DNA of 64,000 nucleotides. Source: Effrenium voratum (taxonomy: Eukaryota > Sar > Dinophyceae > Suessiales > Symbiodiniaceae). The position numbers and the translations under genes are program-made. This document shows, one piece after another, positions 1 to 12,316 of the stretch (position 1 is its first letter; each line of letters begins with the position of its first letter). The notes below the pieces were generated by a model. The model saw nothing but the letters and a program-made list of their open reading frames with translations, did not search any database and had not been told where the DNA came from. The stretch lies in assembly GCA_963377175.1 (NCBI GenBank), contig CAUJNA010001713.1:976516-1040515 (forward strand). Direction: 5' to 3'.

Positions 1-13
1 ACAATTTGAGTGG

Positions 14-76
14 TCCCCCAAACGGTTTGCTTCCTTTTGGCTTCCCCTTCTCTACCAAAAAACAAACCATTGGGAG
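14..76. repeat. Short inverted-repeat element, introner-like
   Basis: The left arm (CCCAAACGGTTTGCTTCC at 18 onward) is matched in reverse complement by the right arm ending CAAACCATTGGGAG. The left arm and middle (GGTTTGCTTCCTTTTGGCTTCCC) resemble elements at 5312 and 36540. I read it as one member of a short, non-coding family with imperfect terminal inverted repeats. The rest of 1-589 shows no gene. Confidence 0.4.
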
Positions 77-589
77 AAAAGGGGGGAGGAGAAGCTCAAA
101 GTTTGGAACCTGTGACTGGCTTAACTTCAAACAGACACCAACGGTACACTTCTCCAGGCTGAAACTACTCTTGCCACCTCTTTAGATCACAAACTTGAGG
201 AGCGGGTGAACGAAAGCTAGCAGTTGTTGCATGAGATGGGTCGGTGACAGAGTGGATTCATAGGTAGCTTGTGTACAACGAGAGGCCCGGCAAGATTCGT
301 AGGATGCGACACGCAAACGCACATGGTGGCGTGGCAAACCTTGAAAAATGAAAACAACGAGAGGCGTCAGAAGCTGTCTTAAAGCACCTCTGGGTTCTGC
401 ATGCTGCGTGTGCAAAGATTCTTGCGAGGTGGTTTACTGAGAAGACTGAGGTCTCAAATGAACAAGCTGAATCGGTGGAACATGTAAAAGTTCGTAGCAC
501 CAAGTCCAAAACGGGCAAACCGAGACTGCTGAAACACTGAGCCACTGCCCGGGGGGAGGGGTGGACCAAGGAGGAATCGAGCCTGAGAC

Positions 590-612
590 GGGGGGAGGGG
601 GGGGGGGGGGGG
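590..612. repeat. Poly-G tract
   Basis: Six G, one A, then sixteen G. The tract could form a G-quadruplex on the plus strand. Its length may be affected by sequencing slippage. Confidence 0.85.
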
Positions 613-613
613 T

Positions 614-674
614 CTAAATAATTGATTTTTTTCAATCTTTTCGGCTCAAATAATTGAAAAAATCAATCTTTCGG
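614..674. repeat. Two 30-bp direct copies with inverted A/T cores
   Basis: Two adjacent copies share the flanks AAATAATTGA and CAATCTTTCGG. The core is ATTGATTTTTTTCAAT in the first copy and its near reverse complement ATTGAAAAAATCAAT in the second. Each core can form a small hairpin. Function unknown. Confidence 0.6.
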
Positions 675-1020
675 CAGTTGAGCCCCTTACCTTGCTTACG
701 CAAGGAGAAACTTCAGCTAGCTAAAGCTAGCTTTCGTGATGAGGCCTGAAGGGGAAATACGCCCTAGTGCTCGCCTGGGAGGGCGTCCAAAATGCTGGGT
801 GCTTGCCTTCCAAGATCACCTGTTGCAACTGAGCAGCACCGGCGAGAAGTGCCGCTGAGGCACCTGTGTCAGGCATCAGGTAAAGTCTTGCACTGCGATG
901 CCACAATTCCACATCGCAAGTCGCACATCCAGAACCACCAAAAATTTATGCAGCATCGGCAAATTGATTCCAAGCAAGCAGGTGCAATTTCTAATATTCC
1001 CTCGCTGGTCGTCAACATAC

Positions 1021-1240
1021 CTATCGCATCCTTTGTCTGGGGCCTAGCCCACCCCCCCACGCACACAGCCGCACCAGCACCCGCGGCGGAGGTGACAACA
1101 CCAGCCGCGACGTAGTCGAAGCAGCCGCAGCTGCAGCAGCAGCTGAGGTGACCGGCACAGCTGGCACGGCCAGCTGAGCCGGCATTGACGCAGCCGGTGC
1201 AGCCACACACGGGCGCGGTGAGCGAAGAGGGCTTAGGGGG
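1021..1240. other. GC-rich island, possible exon, frame undecided
   Basis: This block is much richer in GC than its surroundings, as the recognised exons are. Several frames on both strands stay open and read as Ala-, Cys- or Arg-rich sequence with no recognisable motif. The (GCAGCTGCAGCAG) repeats explain much of the composition. I cannot choose a strand or splice sites. Confidence 0.25.
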
Positions 1241-4200
1241 CGCGCCTCAGGTCGACTTCTGAAAAGCCTGCCGTTTGGATCAGTGGAATGCGTGTCAGAC
1301 TTCCACCGACATCTCTCACTTTGGGGCAGCATGGGTTCCTTTTTTAGGTCGTTGGGTCCCGTCAACCTGACGGCATCTTTTTCGGCAGCATCGGCCACGG
1401 CACCGGCAAAGTGACGGGGCCATGCTCTGCGCTGGCAAGGCGCACCTGGCAACCGAGAGGGCTCTCCCATGAAGCTAGCACCCCTGCTGCAGGTCAGCTC
1501 CCCCCGAAAACCCATGGGATCCTTAAACATTGATGGCTTGCACCCCAAGTTGTGCTTGCAATGGCATGGGTGCATAGCAGTGGCGCACGACGACAACCTG
1601 AGAATCTGTCCAGGTCATGCTTGAACTGATCTGACAGCAGGCCGATAGCCCAATGCTTGCTCAATCAAGTATTAGTGCGTCTGCTTGCCCAGGAGAGGCC
1701 AGGTCGCAAAAGCACAGGAAACATAGTGAACCGTAAACAGATGCTCCACTGGTCCGCCCCAACCTCGGCTGTAGCTGAGCGAGAATTCTCTGGCAATTAT
1801 GATGTGCCGCGGGCTCTTCTGTAAGCTCTATGCGTCACTCATTCGGGTTACATGGCTGTGGCTCCAACAAAGGCAGCACCTTGGCAGATGGGAACCAAAG
1901 GCTAAAACCTGCGTAACTCTGGCTCTTTAATTTTGAGTCATGAGCCACACCTACATGAGCAAATTTTGCAAATTTGGGTGAAAGCGCCTGCAGGGGCTGG
2001 CTAGCCACTGCAGCCGCTGCCCTGGCCTGAGCGAGAACTTTCCTGGAAGCTGATAGGTAGGTTTTGGAACACTGCCCTGTCCACTACTGGTTGTTGGAAC
2101 GAGGGTGCACCCTCATGCCGCACAGTATAATGTTCACATCTGAAAAACCAGAAAGAGCTCCAAAATGTCTCTGGAGATTTTATTTGCTAGCAAGAATAAA
2201 GCGTTCAAACTTCTATTGACCATTTGGATCAACGCCTGGATTCCTCTTGGATGCAGTGGGAGTTGGAGCAATCCAAGGGCATGCGCTCCAATACCACCGG
2301 TTCCAATCATGCTACGCTGCATGAACTTCGGAATGGTAAAGCGCGCCCAGCGCGCTGTGCCCCCACTGCGCCACAAGTATCATGAAGGCAAGGGAGTTCT
2401 GGCAACCATCAAATCTTAAAGAACATGTCTCAATTAGTTCTTTATGCCCTCAACTGTCCTTGCGACAACCTTGGCTTTGCATCGTTTTCAGCCCAAGCGG
2501 TCTGGGGGAGCTCCATTTTGAACACAGTTTGCAACTTTTCTGCCGATGTTCTTACCGAGCTGCGGGTGGGCCAGAAGCTATGTGCCTCAGCTCACTCCCT
2601 ACCTGTCAGCAGTGTCTCACTGCCACACCTCACATACAACCTGGAGGGAGGTTTCCTCCAGGTTTCGCTGAAAAGGAACTGCTTTCTGGGCTTCATGTTA
2701 GCAAATGGGAGTCCAAGGGATGTACCTTGCACTGGCGGCTCAGCACGCCAAGGGGCGGTGTGTCGATGCGGGCGTCCAGGAACAAGCCTGGTGAGGGGGC
2801 CAGGTTCCAGACAGTGCGGGGACACAGTGCGAAACCGAAGGACCAATACACAGTGCCTCGGAAATCAAGCAATTGTTGCAGACTGGGCAGGGGACAGGCT
2901 CGCTTGCAAAGCAGCGCACATTCTTCTTGGCAAGTGGGCCAGGTCGAGCTGAGAAGGGCAAGACACCAGGGTAAATTGAACCACAGGGATGGAATGTCCC
3001 CAAGTGTCCTGTGCAAAAGTCCGGTTGGGTGAAACAGATGCTTCAAGGTGTGAGGTAAAAAACGAAATGAAAGGGCCAACTCCACAAGGCCTGCTAGCCA
3101 TTTGGTTGCCTTTGGGTCACTACCCTGGTATCTTTGAGGAGCCCCCGCCACGCCTTGAGCCTCTTTCAACGTCCCAGAGCCTCAGCTCCGCAGAGCGCCC
3201 CAAAGCAAAGCAAACTCATGGCGCCCTTGCTACACCGAGACCCTGTTTTCATGAGCAAACAGCCCTGAGCCCCAGCTGCATGGACCTACCAAACTGTTGG
3301 GATGCCCTGACTGCGGACCCTACCCATGGTGCACCCCATGTTTTGCCCTCCATCAAGGCTCATTGGATCCAAAAGGTCCCCTAGACTTGGGGCTCCGTCA
3401 TGGAAAGGGATCTTCCTCTCACAAAGCGGATGGTTCCCGACCGGAAGTGTACCCTCTTTCCAATCCTGTAAACCGGGAGGGCTTGTGAGGGTGGATTGGA
3501 GTTCTCTCAAGGCGCTTGTCCATTTCCATCCCCCGTTTGCAGACCAACCCGCGTCCATGGGATCTCTGCCGCCCAAGGTGCTGCAGCGCCGCGTCGGTTG
3601 TGACGGCCTCCCAGGCTACAAGGGGGGGGGGAGCAGGTACCTCACCCAACATGGATGCTGACCCAAGCTCTCCCCGAATCACGAAGAACAAGTATGTCGC
3701 CGCTCTGGGAGCAACACTGACGCTGTTCTTTGAAATCCTTGCCAAAGAACCAGCGTAACACCCACATCCTGCCAACACATCCTGGCTTCAGCACCTACAT
3801 CGGCAAACTCTGCCGCATGCCGCGCTGCTCGTGTCCCACGGACTGATGCAAGCCTTTACAGAGAGCGCCTTCCAGCTCCCTTGGTCAAGTGCCCAACATC
3901 ACGTTGCCCGCGCGAAACAGAGATCAGCCCGGCATCAAAATCTTGATTGACCAACCCGTGAAGTCGAGAGCCACTTGGTCTTCAACAGGGTCACTCCAAC
4001 TCAAGTTCGTGCATGCCGGTGGGAAAGGGCGAGGTTTGGCATGACAGCTGAGTGACAACGTGTCTTGCTGCTACAGGTTTGTGACCAAGCCCTTTTTTCG
4101 CGTGGAGCGTCATCCTGGACCAAAAGAACATTCCCCCGCCGGCCTTCTGTCCAGCTCGTCTGGCCCTTCCTTGGCGCCAGGGAAAGGGGCAATTTTAGTT

Positions 4201-5311
4201 CAAGCACCACGCAAGGAAGGGCGCAGGCGCTTGTGCTGGGGTTGTAGGTCCAACGAGCCAAGCTAAGAGACTCCTGCCCAGCCATTTCACATGTTTGGTG
4301 GTACATGTAAGAGCCTTCAAGTCTTGGTGTTGCCTGAAAAGCACTTGTTCACTGTACCGGGGGCACCTCCGGGAATTGGATAAGCCCTTCCAAGTCAAGC
4401 GCTGCATTGCGATGTTGCAACATCTCCGGCCCCACTTTGACTTTGATGACTGCCCCCCATGTCATACCCTCGACTACGATAGATTATGATGTGTCCCTCT
4501 CTATCATCTGGTCGCCCCGCCCCGCGTACCAACCAGCCAAAGCCACTGGCTGCGACATTGTGGTTGCGGGGCTGCGGGGCTGCTCCTCGCGGTCCTCGCG
4601 TGACACGGTTGGTGGACCAACCTCGAAACGGGACTGCCTCAAAAACTAATGTTGCTTTTGAAGGAACCTCCTAAAACCATGTGGGCAGCCCATCCTTGCC
4701 TCTGGCTGACCAGCAGGCATCGCAGGCGACCCAGGCGATGCCCCTCCTGCCAGTGGACTCATGCAACAAGCCAAACTCGCTGCCTTGGCATGTGAATTGC
4801 TGGCCCAGGGCCGCGGCAACCTATGCACTTGTGCTCAAGTGGCACTGAGCACCAGGCCAAAGACAAAGCGGCAAAAATAGCAGGAACTTCCCTGCAACCA
4901 GAAATCCAGCTGCCATGATGGCCTTAGAAAACAGAGGCAAGGCAACCCCAGCGAAATCCACCCGAACGGGAAGGCTCCCCCACTCCTGATCGCCCGCCGG
5001 AGGGCCGCTTCATAGGGCCTGCGTCAGGCGATTGGCACCGCGCATATACGCCGATAGCATGTCCCCCTAGCATCTGCCAGTCGACTGGTAGGACACTTAC
5101 TTGGGGATACAAAGCAGGACGCAACTTGAGAGACAAGCTGAGCTCAGTTATGCTGCGCCTAGCCAAAGCCGCTCCCACCACCGCCCCTGAAAAAGAAATA
5201 AGTTCAATTGGTAGTGCACGTGGTCAAAGCTTTTAAGCTACCGGAGTAACCGAGAAGGGTTCCTCAAAATGCCGGGCGCCCTTTGGTTGGTTTGAGTTGT
5301 TTCTTAAAATA
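1241..5311. other. No gene seen; intron or intergenic DNA
   Basis: Only short overlapping open frames occur, with no conserved motif, no clear exon-like block and no long repeat. It lies beyond the last minus-strand exon I can place at 5457, so it is intron or downstream intergenic sequence. Confidence 0.5.
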
Positions 5312-5424
5312 GGGGAACCCCAAAATGGTTGGCTTTCTTTTGGCTTCCCTTGAAACCCGAGAAGGCTACCATCAAACGAAAGACCCGGTTAAATCGGAGC
5401 CCGCCATTTTACGGGACCGCCATT
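5312..5424. repeat. Short inverted-repeat element, introner-like
   Basis: It begins GGGGAACCCCAAAATGGTTG. The far end, read in reverse complement, is GGTCCCGTAAAATGGCGGGC, giving imperfect terminal inverted repeats. The body matches the elements at 36540 and 41438 over about 80 bases. It lies about 30 bases past the donor of the candidate exon at 5457-5547, inside the presumed intron. Confidence 0.5.
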
Positions 5425-5456
5425 GTGAGAAACACCCACACACACAGCTCCCCCGC

Positions 5457-5547
5457 CTGCAGCGCTCGCGCGGGGGGCGGCTCTGGCACCCTCCAGCAGC
5501 TGCTGCAGCGCGCGGACGAAGAGGTCCGGCGCCAGCTGGGCGACGAG
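5457..5547 (-). CDS. Candidate internal exon, unrecognised protein (gene A)
   Basis: On the minus strand an acceptor (CTCTTTTTGGGAG) opens a 91-nt block reading LVAQLAPDLFVRALQQLLEG and then an Ala/Arg-rich tail. It closes at GCTGCAG followed by GCGGGG, a GC-type donor. The reading is amphipathic-helix-like and is not a simple repeat. The plus strand is also open here (LQQLLQRADEEVRRQLGDEL), so strand choice rests on the splice signals and on the minus-strand bias of the neighbours. I do not recognise the family. It is probably the most downstream exon visible of the gene whose exons lie at 12-15 kb. Confidence 0.35.
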
Positions 5548-5599
5548 CTCCCAAAAAGAGTTTTTGGGTGTGGCAAATCACCCGCCTCGGGTGGTGCTC

Positions 5600-7199
5600 G
5601 CGGTGATTTGGATTGGTTTATGAGGTTACCTGCTCAACTGGTGATGCTTTGGATTGGTTCGGAGGTTAGGGGGCGGTGTCCCGTTTTTACCCTCCACAAG
5701 GACCAGGGCATTAAATGCCCAGGGGTCACCAGCTCAAGATGGGATTTGGACCTGCAACATGCTAGTTGTCCCTTTGATTTCTCTTCAATCCAAGCCCACA
5801 GCAAGGGGTACCGTCCAAGCACACACGCCCATTTTGTATGCCGCGTTTAAGTGGTCATTAAGTCAGTGGCCGGGGTTTGGCTGGGTGCTTAAATTGGAGC
5901 TGGACTTGTCTGGTCCACTGGTTGGTCTTCACCTACGTTACCACACGCCCTGCTTCGTAGCAACCAGGCAAGGAAGCAGGCAAAGCGCCCCTGCTATCAA
6001 TACAGCGGTCCTGCGACTACTGCTGGCTAGAAAATTCAGGCCTCCAATGGCAAGACAACCGTGTGTGCCAACGAGGGGAAGGCAAAGAAACCACCAAGTG
6101 GACACGGAGCAGCAACCAAACATGCCGCCAAGTCAGCTCACCAAACCGCTCGGAGGCGATGCGGGGCTCACCGCCCTGCCTGCGCTGGCAGGAGCGCCAG
6201 GCCTTGGGCAAACAGGCGCCAAGCCCTCGCTGTTGAATTCGGAACCTGACTTGGTCCTACTTGTCTGGGGTGAGGGAGCTAAGTATGGCGCAAGGGGCTT
6301 CTGGCAGTGGCTGGCTCAAGCTTGTTCCCCCAAAACGTCTAACGAGCGTCCATTGGGCCATGGTCCAGGAGTTGCAGAATCCCAAGGAAAGATGATGCTT
6401 GATTGCATCTATTTCCCCTGCTCGCCCAAGACTGATCGATGCTGAAATTGTCCCTGGCCCCAGACAGCTTACCTATGGCCGTTTGCGGGGTAGCAAACGC
6501 ATCTAGAATATAGACACGCCAATAGCGTCTATTCAGCTGCTGAGTGATGTGAAAAGATCGCCAACCTGAAGCAATTTATTCACGGAAAAAAGATTTCTGT
6601 GCCATGACCACTGGTCCTTTTGCCCTGACAAACGCCTTCAGCCAAACTTTGCCAATGGCAAAACGGCAAGGCTCCAATTGCGAGCCGGATGTTCAGCCAT
6701 CTGTGAACCACTGTATGTGATTGAACTCCTCAGGGGCGGTGGGATGTGGCTGCGTGCCCAAATTTGGGGCCGCTCTGTTGGTTGCTCATGTGCCTTCTGT
6801 GTCCTGCTGACAGCCATCCAGAAGAGGTTGATGCATACGTGATGACTCCCTCTTGAAGGGTCAGAATCTGGGATGTTCGAGAACAGCTTCCTGGAAGAAG
6901 CCAGCTGCTTGGCTAGAACAAGAGGCTGAAGACTACCTGTAGCTCCATGTTTCCCTCCAACAAACAAGTGGTTCAGCGTCTTCAAGCTCATAACTCACCC
7001 AGAACTGCCTCATTTCGAAACCTTTGCAAGGCAAAAAACAACCTACAGTACAATTGGCATCTATCCCGGACCTCTCGGTGGCCTAAATATTGCAAATGCA
7101 AATGTCCAATTGTTTTGTGGTTGGTTCACTTGCAATATGGGTGTCTTTCTTTGCGGCTCGGTACCTCCTTTGGGGCTCCCAGGGGAACCGAGGAGAAAT
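5600..7199. other. No gene seen; presumed intron
   Basis: Open frames up to 263 codons occur here but none has a recognisable motif or exon-like composition. No long repeat is seen. Confidence 0.45.
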
Positions 7200-7338
7200 T
7201 CCAGCTTGCGCTTTTGGGGGTGGGCCCTCCGTCCGCGGGGCTGTTCCCGTTCCGCATCTTCAGCGCGCAGATCCGGCTCGGCGGCTTCCGGCTGAGGCAG
7301 CCCCTGAGCAGCGGCAGCGCCTTTTCCCCAAAGGCCAC
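7200..7338 (-). CDS. Candidate exon, unrecognised protein (gene A)
   Basis: A strong acceptor on the minus strand (CCTCTTTCCGCCAG before GTGGCC) opens a GC-rich block reading VAFGEKALPLLRGCLSRKPP, then SRICALKMRNG. The downstream end is unclear; several GC or GA donors are possible, so the lower coordinate is approximate. The plus strand is open too (RIFSAQIRLGGFRLRQPL), and its frame ends at a plausible GT donor near 7394. That alternative cannot be excluded. No family is recognised in either reading. Confidence 0.3.
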
Positions 7339-7399
7339 CTGGCGGAAAGAGGCGCCCGCGCACTTCTCGGATCCGTACGAATTCCAATCAAAGGTTGGG

Positions 7400-8690
7400 G
7401 GTCAATCCTCGGGAAACACCGACGGAGGATGTGCCTACCTGGAAAACTTGGAAGTAGAGGCAGCGGGACGCACAGACTCTCACTACTCCAAAAATGACTT
7501 GCATGCGACATGTTTCGACCCGCTTTCGGTGATATTGCGGTGATGACAGTTTGGCCGGTGCGCAAGAGTTGTGGAAGAGTTGTGGAAGAGTTGTGGCTTT
7601 GCGCATCACCAGGCTGTCCCTCTATGAGCCCTTGCGATTTGCCTTGCAGGCCTTCGGGGAGTTTTGCAGCCGTCCCCACCCCAAGGACTACAACCACAAT
7701 GCGTGTTCAGATCTGCTTAATGTTATTATAGTGACGAATGCGTCTTCAGTACGAGAAACTGCCTCGGGATGAATCCAAAAATATGTGAACCCCAACCACC
7801 GGGCTTCTACAAAACGACGGGCTCCCACCGAGCCTCCTCAACGTCGGTCAGAGGTACAAATTTGGACTCGCCCGCCGCCTGAAGGTTGCAAACGCCCACA
7901 AGCCAAACCTTCTTGTGTGTGTGTTTGCTGCTTTTATTTTGGACCCCCTCAACCCCGAAGATCAAATTGCTGGGATCCCAAATCCTAGCCCCAGAATCTC
8001 CAGGGCTATGGGGGCCTGCGACAGGTCACCGCAAGTAATGGCCCAGCACACCCAGGTGGCTCAAGGCCAAGTGCATCTTAAAGTTCGGAAAGATGAGCGT
8101 CACACAGCGCAACCAGCTTTTGGCATGCCTATGCCAAGCCCTCCAAAAGAAGGGGCCGCAGACAACTGGGCAGGGCTGCTTTCAGTTTGGCCTCCCACCA
8201 CATCGGGCCAAGGAGCATCAATACAAGCTTGGGCTTGGATGCTTGATGGCTTGCCCTCGGCCCCTCATTCCTGGCCCTTTCAAAACCCACCACCCGGTGG
8301 AACTGTCTGGGCCCGCCTGAATGCTCAGCGTGTAGTCCGGCTTCACCGCCAGGCAAATGGACACCTTGTCCCCGCTATGTACAAGCGCCCTGCACTCCAC
8401 CCCGCTGGCAAGGTGCAGAAGTCCTCTGGAGTGACTGACACCTGTCTGGGGGTCCCGTCGGTCCCGTACAAAATGGCAAGGATGGAGGTCGCTGAGGCTT
8501 TTACCTCCCAAGTACCAGGGCACTGGAAATGGAAACCAAAGCCAATCTTCTAGCCGCCTCCTGCGCTCATGCCATGAGACCCTGGCGCTTCCATAACCCG
8601 TGAAACACCTGCAAACCGCACCTGTCGAGAAGCACTAGGCGTGGATCCGGCCCTTTCATGGTAATGCTCTCAACCAGACACCCCGACCGC
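7400..8690. other. No gene seen; presumed intron
   Basis: Contains short open frames on both strands without motifs. A plus-strand reading near 7635-7700 (ALQAFGEFCSRPHPKDY) looks protein-like but is not bounded by convincing splice sites on both sides. Confidence 0.4.
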
Positions 8691-8696
8691 CACCAC

Positions 8697-8759
8697 CCAA
8701 GCAGAAGGACGCCAGCGACACCGTCGGCGCGTCCTTGTTGGACTTCCAGGTCCGGAGGG
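8697..8759 (-). CDS. Candidate short exon (gene A), weak
   Basis: The block reads LRTWKSNKDAPTVSLASFCL on the minus strand. It follows a pyrimidine-rich tract made of repeated GCCCTC units that ends CTCCGGAG. It stops at CTTGG followed by GTGGTGG, a GT donor. The 63-nt length and ordinary residue mix favour an exon, but neither phase nor family can be checked. Confidence 0.25.
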
Positions 8760-8767
8760 CTCCGGAG

Positions 8768-8862
8768 CGCGGAGGGCGCAGAGGGCGCGGAGGGCGAGGG
8801 CGCAGAGGGCACAGAGGGCGCAGCAGGCGCAGAGGGCGCAGCGGGCGCAGAGGGCGAAGAGG
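8768..8862. repeat. GAGGGCGCA nonamer tandem repeat
   Basis: About ten imperfect copies of a 9-bp unit, GAGGGCGCA with GCAGGCGCA and GAGGGCACA variants. On the plus strand it would encode Glu-Gly-Ala triplets. On the minus strand it is a pyrimidine-rich tract just upstream of a candidate acceptor, which may be its role. Confidence 0.75.
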
Positions 8863-11177
8863 ACGTGGGCGGGTGCAAGACCTGAGAGGAGGCAGCCCGT
8901 CAGATACTCGCGAACATGAAGGAATGCCGATCAACTCCAACCACAGTGGGGCCCAGGTGGAACAACCTTCAAGCGTCCTTGACTGCCTCCACCGAGGCCC
9001 ATCATCTCGGAGATAGCCCTCTCTCCCTCCCTGGCTGTGCGCCTGGTCCAATTCCTTCTTCATCAGCTTCCGCGCGGCAGCAAGTGCAGCTGTCACATCC
9101 TGAGAGAACCATCTGACAGCCCATTGGTCCAGTGGAAATATTATCTGGCCCGAGCAACGTGTGCTGGCATCCTTCTCTTTGGGGGCCCTTGTGCAACATC
9201 TTTGAACGCAGGGAGCAACGTGTGCTGCTGCGCGGCTGACTCCAAAAGCATCTTGTGGGAAGCTGGTTCTGCAGGCCTCACACCACAGATTCGCGGCATT
9301 GCAAACTCTGGGCCCATGCCACACCGACCAGGTGTTAACTATATACATGAGCGATTGATTACAGCACCAAGACACATGCTGCCCATGCAGATTGCATGTT
9401 TCCCATGTTCACAAACTACCCATGAAGGTTATCCCATGTTTTCAGCTCCTACACAGCGGCTGGCAACACTTGCACACTGCCCATAGACCCAGAGCCGCAC
9501 TGCTGGCCTTTTCTTCGGCGCCGGCTTGGCGGGCGCCTGAAAAAGGAGAAGCACATGCCCCGGAGACCGGCCCAAGGCAGCGAGCAACCACATGTTGTTT
9601 GACCAGAAGAACCAACCAATCATCAGCAGATGCGGGGCTTTTCCAAAGGTTCCTGGCCAATCTGTTCACAGCCCTGGAAAAGAGATCCCTGCGACACTCC
9701 TTCCATCGTCGAACGGGTGGCCAGGTGTCCATGCCGAGAGATTCAGCGGAAACCCAGCGCTTGGGCGACCACCACGCAGCCCAAACATGCCCAGTTCTCA
9801 AGTCCCAAAAAATAAAATCCACTTGGGCCACGGGATGTCAGCTGGAGGTGGCGCCGCCGCCCTTCAGCCCTTCAGCCGTGCAGCTCTTTGGGGGCTCCCG
9901 CTGCGCGCGCTGCGCTGGCTGCGCCGGGGGCTCACGCTGCGCCGCAGGCCTCGGCGGACCCCTGGATCCTGGAAAGCCAAACCTGTCGACTTGGAAAAGG
10001 CCTCTGTGAGGTTTCGACTTTAGACTGGGAGGATAGCAAACTGGCTATGATCAGAATCTGTCTGGGGGTTGCTAACGGACGACCTCCCAGTGCAGGCGCG
10101 AAGATGTAGTCGACGACACTGCACATGTTATGATACCTGTTGCCAACCACAGACGGTCCTGTCATGTTCAGCCACGCCCTCCCTACAGCCTACAGTACAT
10201 ACCTCCATTGCACCAACCGGGGTGTCAGCTTCAGTATGTAGCTTCGGGCTGAGAGCGGCGCCAGTGTCGCCCTCCTGACAGAAAACCAATGCAAGCGCAT
10301 GTGCCTGGCAAATGTTCAACCTGCACGCGTCTCCCTGCTCGTCCTCCCGTGCAGCTTGGCCCGTTCCGTAGCGAGCAAATTCAGCACACCCTACTTCAAA
10401 GGGCAACCTGAGCTTGAGGGACAGCTTTGCTTGGGCCAATGGCCGATTCTCCCATGCACTCCTTTCCGCCAGCCCTGGGCGATCTGATTTGGAAACCTCT
10501 CCCTTGCTTCCCTTTCCCTCCCGGTGGGTGAATGCTTGCCCACATGAAGCGAGCTCCTCATCAAGCCCTGCCAAATCCGCCAGCCGGCAGGAGAAGCGCA
10601 GCGCCGGCCCCTTACCAAGTCACGCGTGCATAAAATAAATAACCAAAACAAACATGTGTCCTTAATTTTGCTCCTGCACGACATCACATACGCATACTTC
10701 GTGACTGCTGATGGTTTCCCTCAACACAGTGGAAGCTCGAGGCGCCATAGTCAAACAGAATCGCGGCATCAAGTTCCGTGCCTCGCTTCGCTCCCTCGCT
10801 GGGACGCAGGGGTAGCTGCCCTGCGGGGAGTTAGGGCCAAAGCAATTGGCAACAGCGAGGGGGCCAGGATCACCCTGCCACTTAAATTCACTTACCACAG
10901 GGTTGCCCATGCTTTATGCCTACCAAGGCAAACTCACCAAAAGGGCCATGTTTAAAAACTCTGTGCCACCATTTGTGTGTGCCGACGATAGAGAGAAGCC
11001 CATGCCCCCAAGTCACATTTGTCATCGGAACTCCTCGTCCCTGCTACGTTCAAAATTGGCTACCCTCCGGACAACACTGGTTCAAGTCCGCCCTTCCAGG
11101 CTGACTCAACCAAATCCAGCTCCAGCCTGGCTGAATTTCTCGGCAAGTGAGAAGAGCCCCAAAGAATCTCGTGACAC

Positions 11178-11213
11178 ACACACGCACACACTCGCACGCA
11201 CGCACGCACGCAT
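11178..11213. repeat. CA / CGCA microsatellite
   Basis: CACACACACGCACACACTCG followed by five CGCA units. Confidence 0.9.
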
Positions 11214-12183
11214 GCACCCGCCAAGCATTCGCGGGAACAAAAAAAAAAGAAAAGGGGCGCTTCAAAGGGAAACTTTCTGAGCCAGGGGCTAACCTCAGAA
11301 CATGGCGCTGCTGTGAATTGCTATATTCCATTTTGCTCTGAAACCTGCTTCATCCCTTCTCAATTCAACGCACAAAAAATGTTCACGTGCTTCTCCATCA
11401 AGCTTTCTCCAGTGTTCAAAAATCGGACGCCCGTGGTTTCCTGTAACGCCATGGGTGTCATCCAAGCGCAAAGGACATGGGCACCCACTTTTGGGGCTGC
11501 GCCAAAGGTGCCCCCCCGTTCTCCAGGCCCACTCGCACGGCAGTGGCCTCCATACCCCACGTCAGCGGCTGACCTGTGGGCACCGGCCCGCCCCGCCAGG
11601 TGGCGGCAAGAAAGACCTCGGCGAAACACGTCCACTGGGCAAAGCATCCTGGCATGTCATGGTCACCAGGCCAAAATCAGCCATCACTTGGGAAAGAACC
11701 CTTCATGAGTCAAATTGTGTTGATTCCTGGAACTACCCGGACGCCCCCCGCTTTTGGACCAGGTGGACCCTCAGCGAATGATGAGAGACATGCGAGCCGG
11801 TTTCTAGAATAGATCCCTGCCTAAATCATGCCGCCAGACCACCCTCCCCCCCGTTTTGAAGCCAGAGTAGATCCAGCAGAACTGCTAAATGGCGCAGAAC
11901 CCCGCTTTTTGAGCAGGTTCACCAGGAAAGCCTGAAGCCCTCATCGCCATCTTTTGGCCCCAGAAAGTCTAGGATCTGGGTAAGTGAAGAGTCTCCGTGG
12001 GGGGTTCTGGGTTGCCCTGCCTGCATGCCCAGGACAGGGTCGACGTCAGGCTTCCTCACTGGCGCAAGCGTCAGGGCCCTGTTGCACACCAGTGGCACAA
12101 AATGCGTGCGCCAGCAAGAGCATAAAGTCGTCTTGGTTTGGAGAACCTCAATTTTTAGGCGAGGAGCCCCACCCCCTGAGAAC

Positions 12184-12205
12184 ACACACACACACACACA
12201 CACAC
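12184..12205. repeat. CA microsatellite
   Basis: Eleven CA units ending four bases before a GC-rich exon-like block on the minus strand. Confidence 0.9.
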
Positions 12206-12215
12206 CGCGGCCGAC

Positions 12216-12316
12216 CTGCACACCAGCGCCGCCCGCAGCTCGGGGCCCGCCAGTGCCGGGTGGGCCGCCAGCTGCGCGCAGCACGCGGCGGCGCGGCCGA
12301 AGCGGTAGACCCAGAC
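12216..12316 (-). CDS. Internal exon, unrecognised protein (gene A)
   Basis: The 101-nt block reads VWVYRFGRAAACCAQLAAHP, then ALAGPELRAALVC. It is bounded by AAATCGAG upstream and by TGTGCAG followed by GTCGGCC, a GT donor. Entering in phase 0 it continues directly from the exon at 13255-13381, which ends in phase 0. The Ala/Leu-rich, helix-like sequence could be a repeat-type scaffold, but no family is recognised. An upstream acceptor at ACGGTAG would add EALQIE but needs another phase. Confidence 0.5.

Larger units (their letters stand above)
8880..12215. other. Mostly no gene; one possible 33-nt exon
   Basis: At 9936-9968 a minus-strand block (IQGSAEACGA) sits between TTTCCAG and GTGAGCC and would accept the phase left by the exon at 12216. 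It is too short to trust. A minus-strand open frame of 148 codons at 10128-10574 has no motif. A CA/CGCA repeat lies at 11178-11213. The rest is presumed intron. Confidence 0.35.

Noticed and set aside
7185..7765. Plus-strand pair of blocks (FRLRQPLSSGS, then ALQAFGEFCSRPHPKDY) with a faint likeness to a ubiquitin-activating enzyme segment
   Set aside because: The likeness is short and gapped, no catalytic or adenylation motif is found nearby, and the minus-strand reading has the better acceptor.
9840..9980. Larger exon on either strand in a GC-rich block
   Set aside because: Five frames are open; only a 33-nt piece fits splice sites and phase, too little to support a call.
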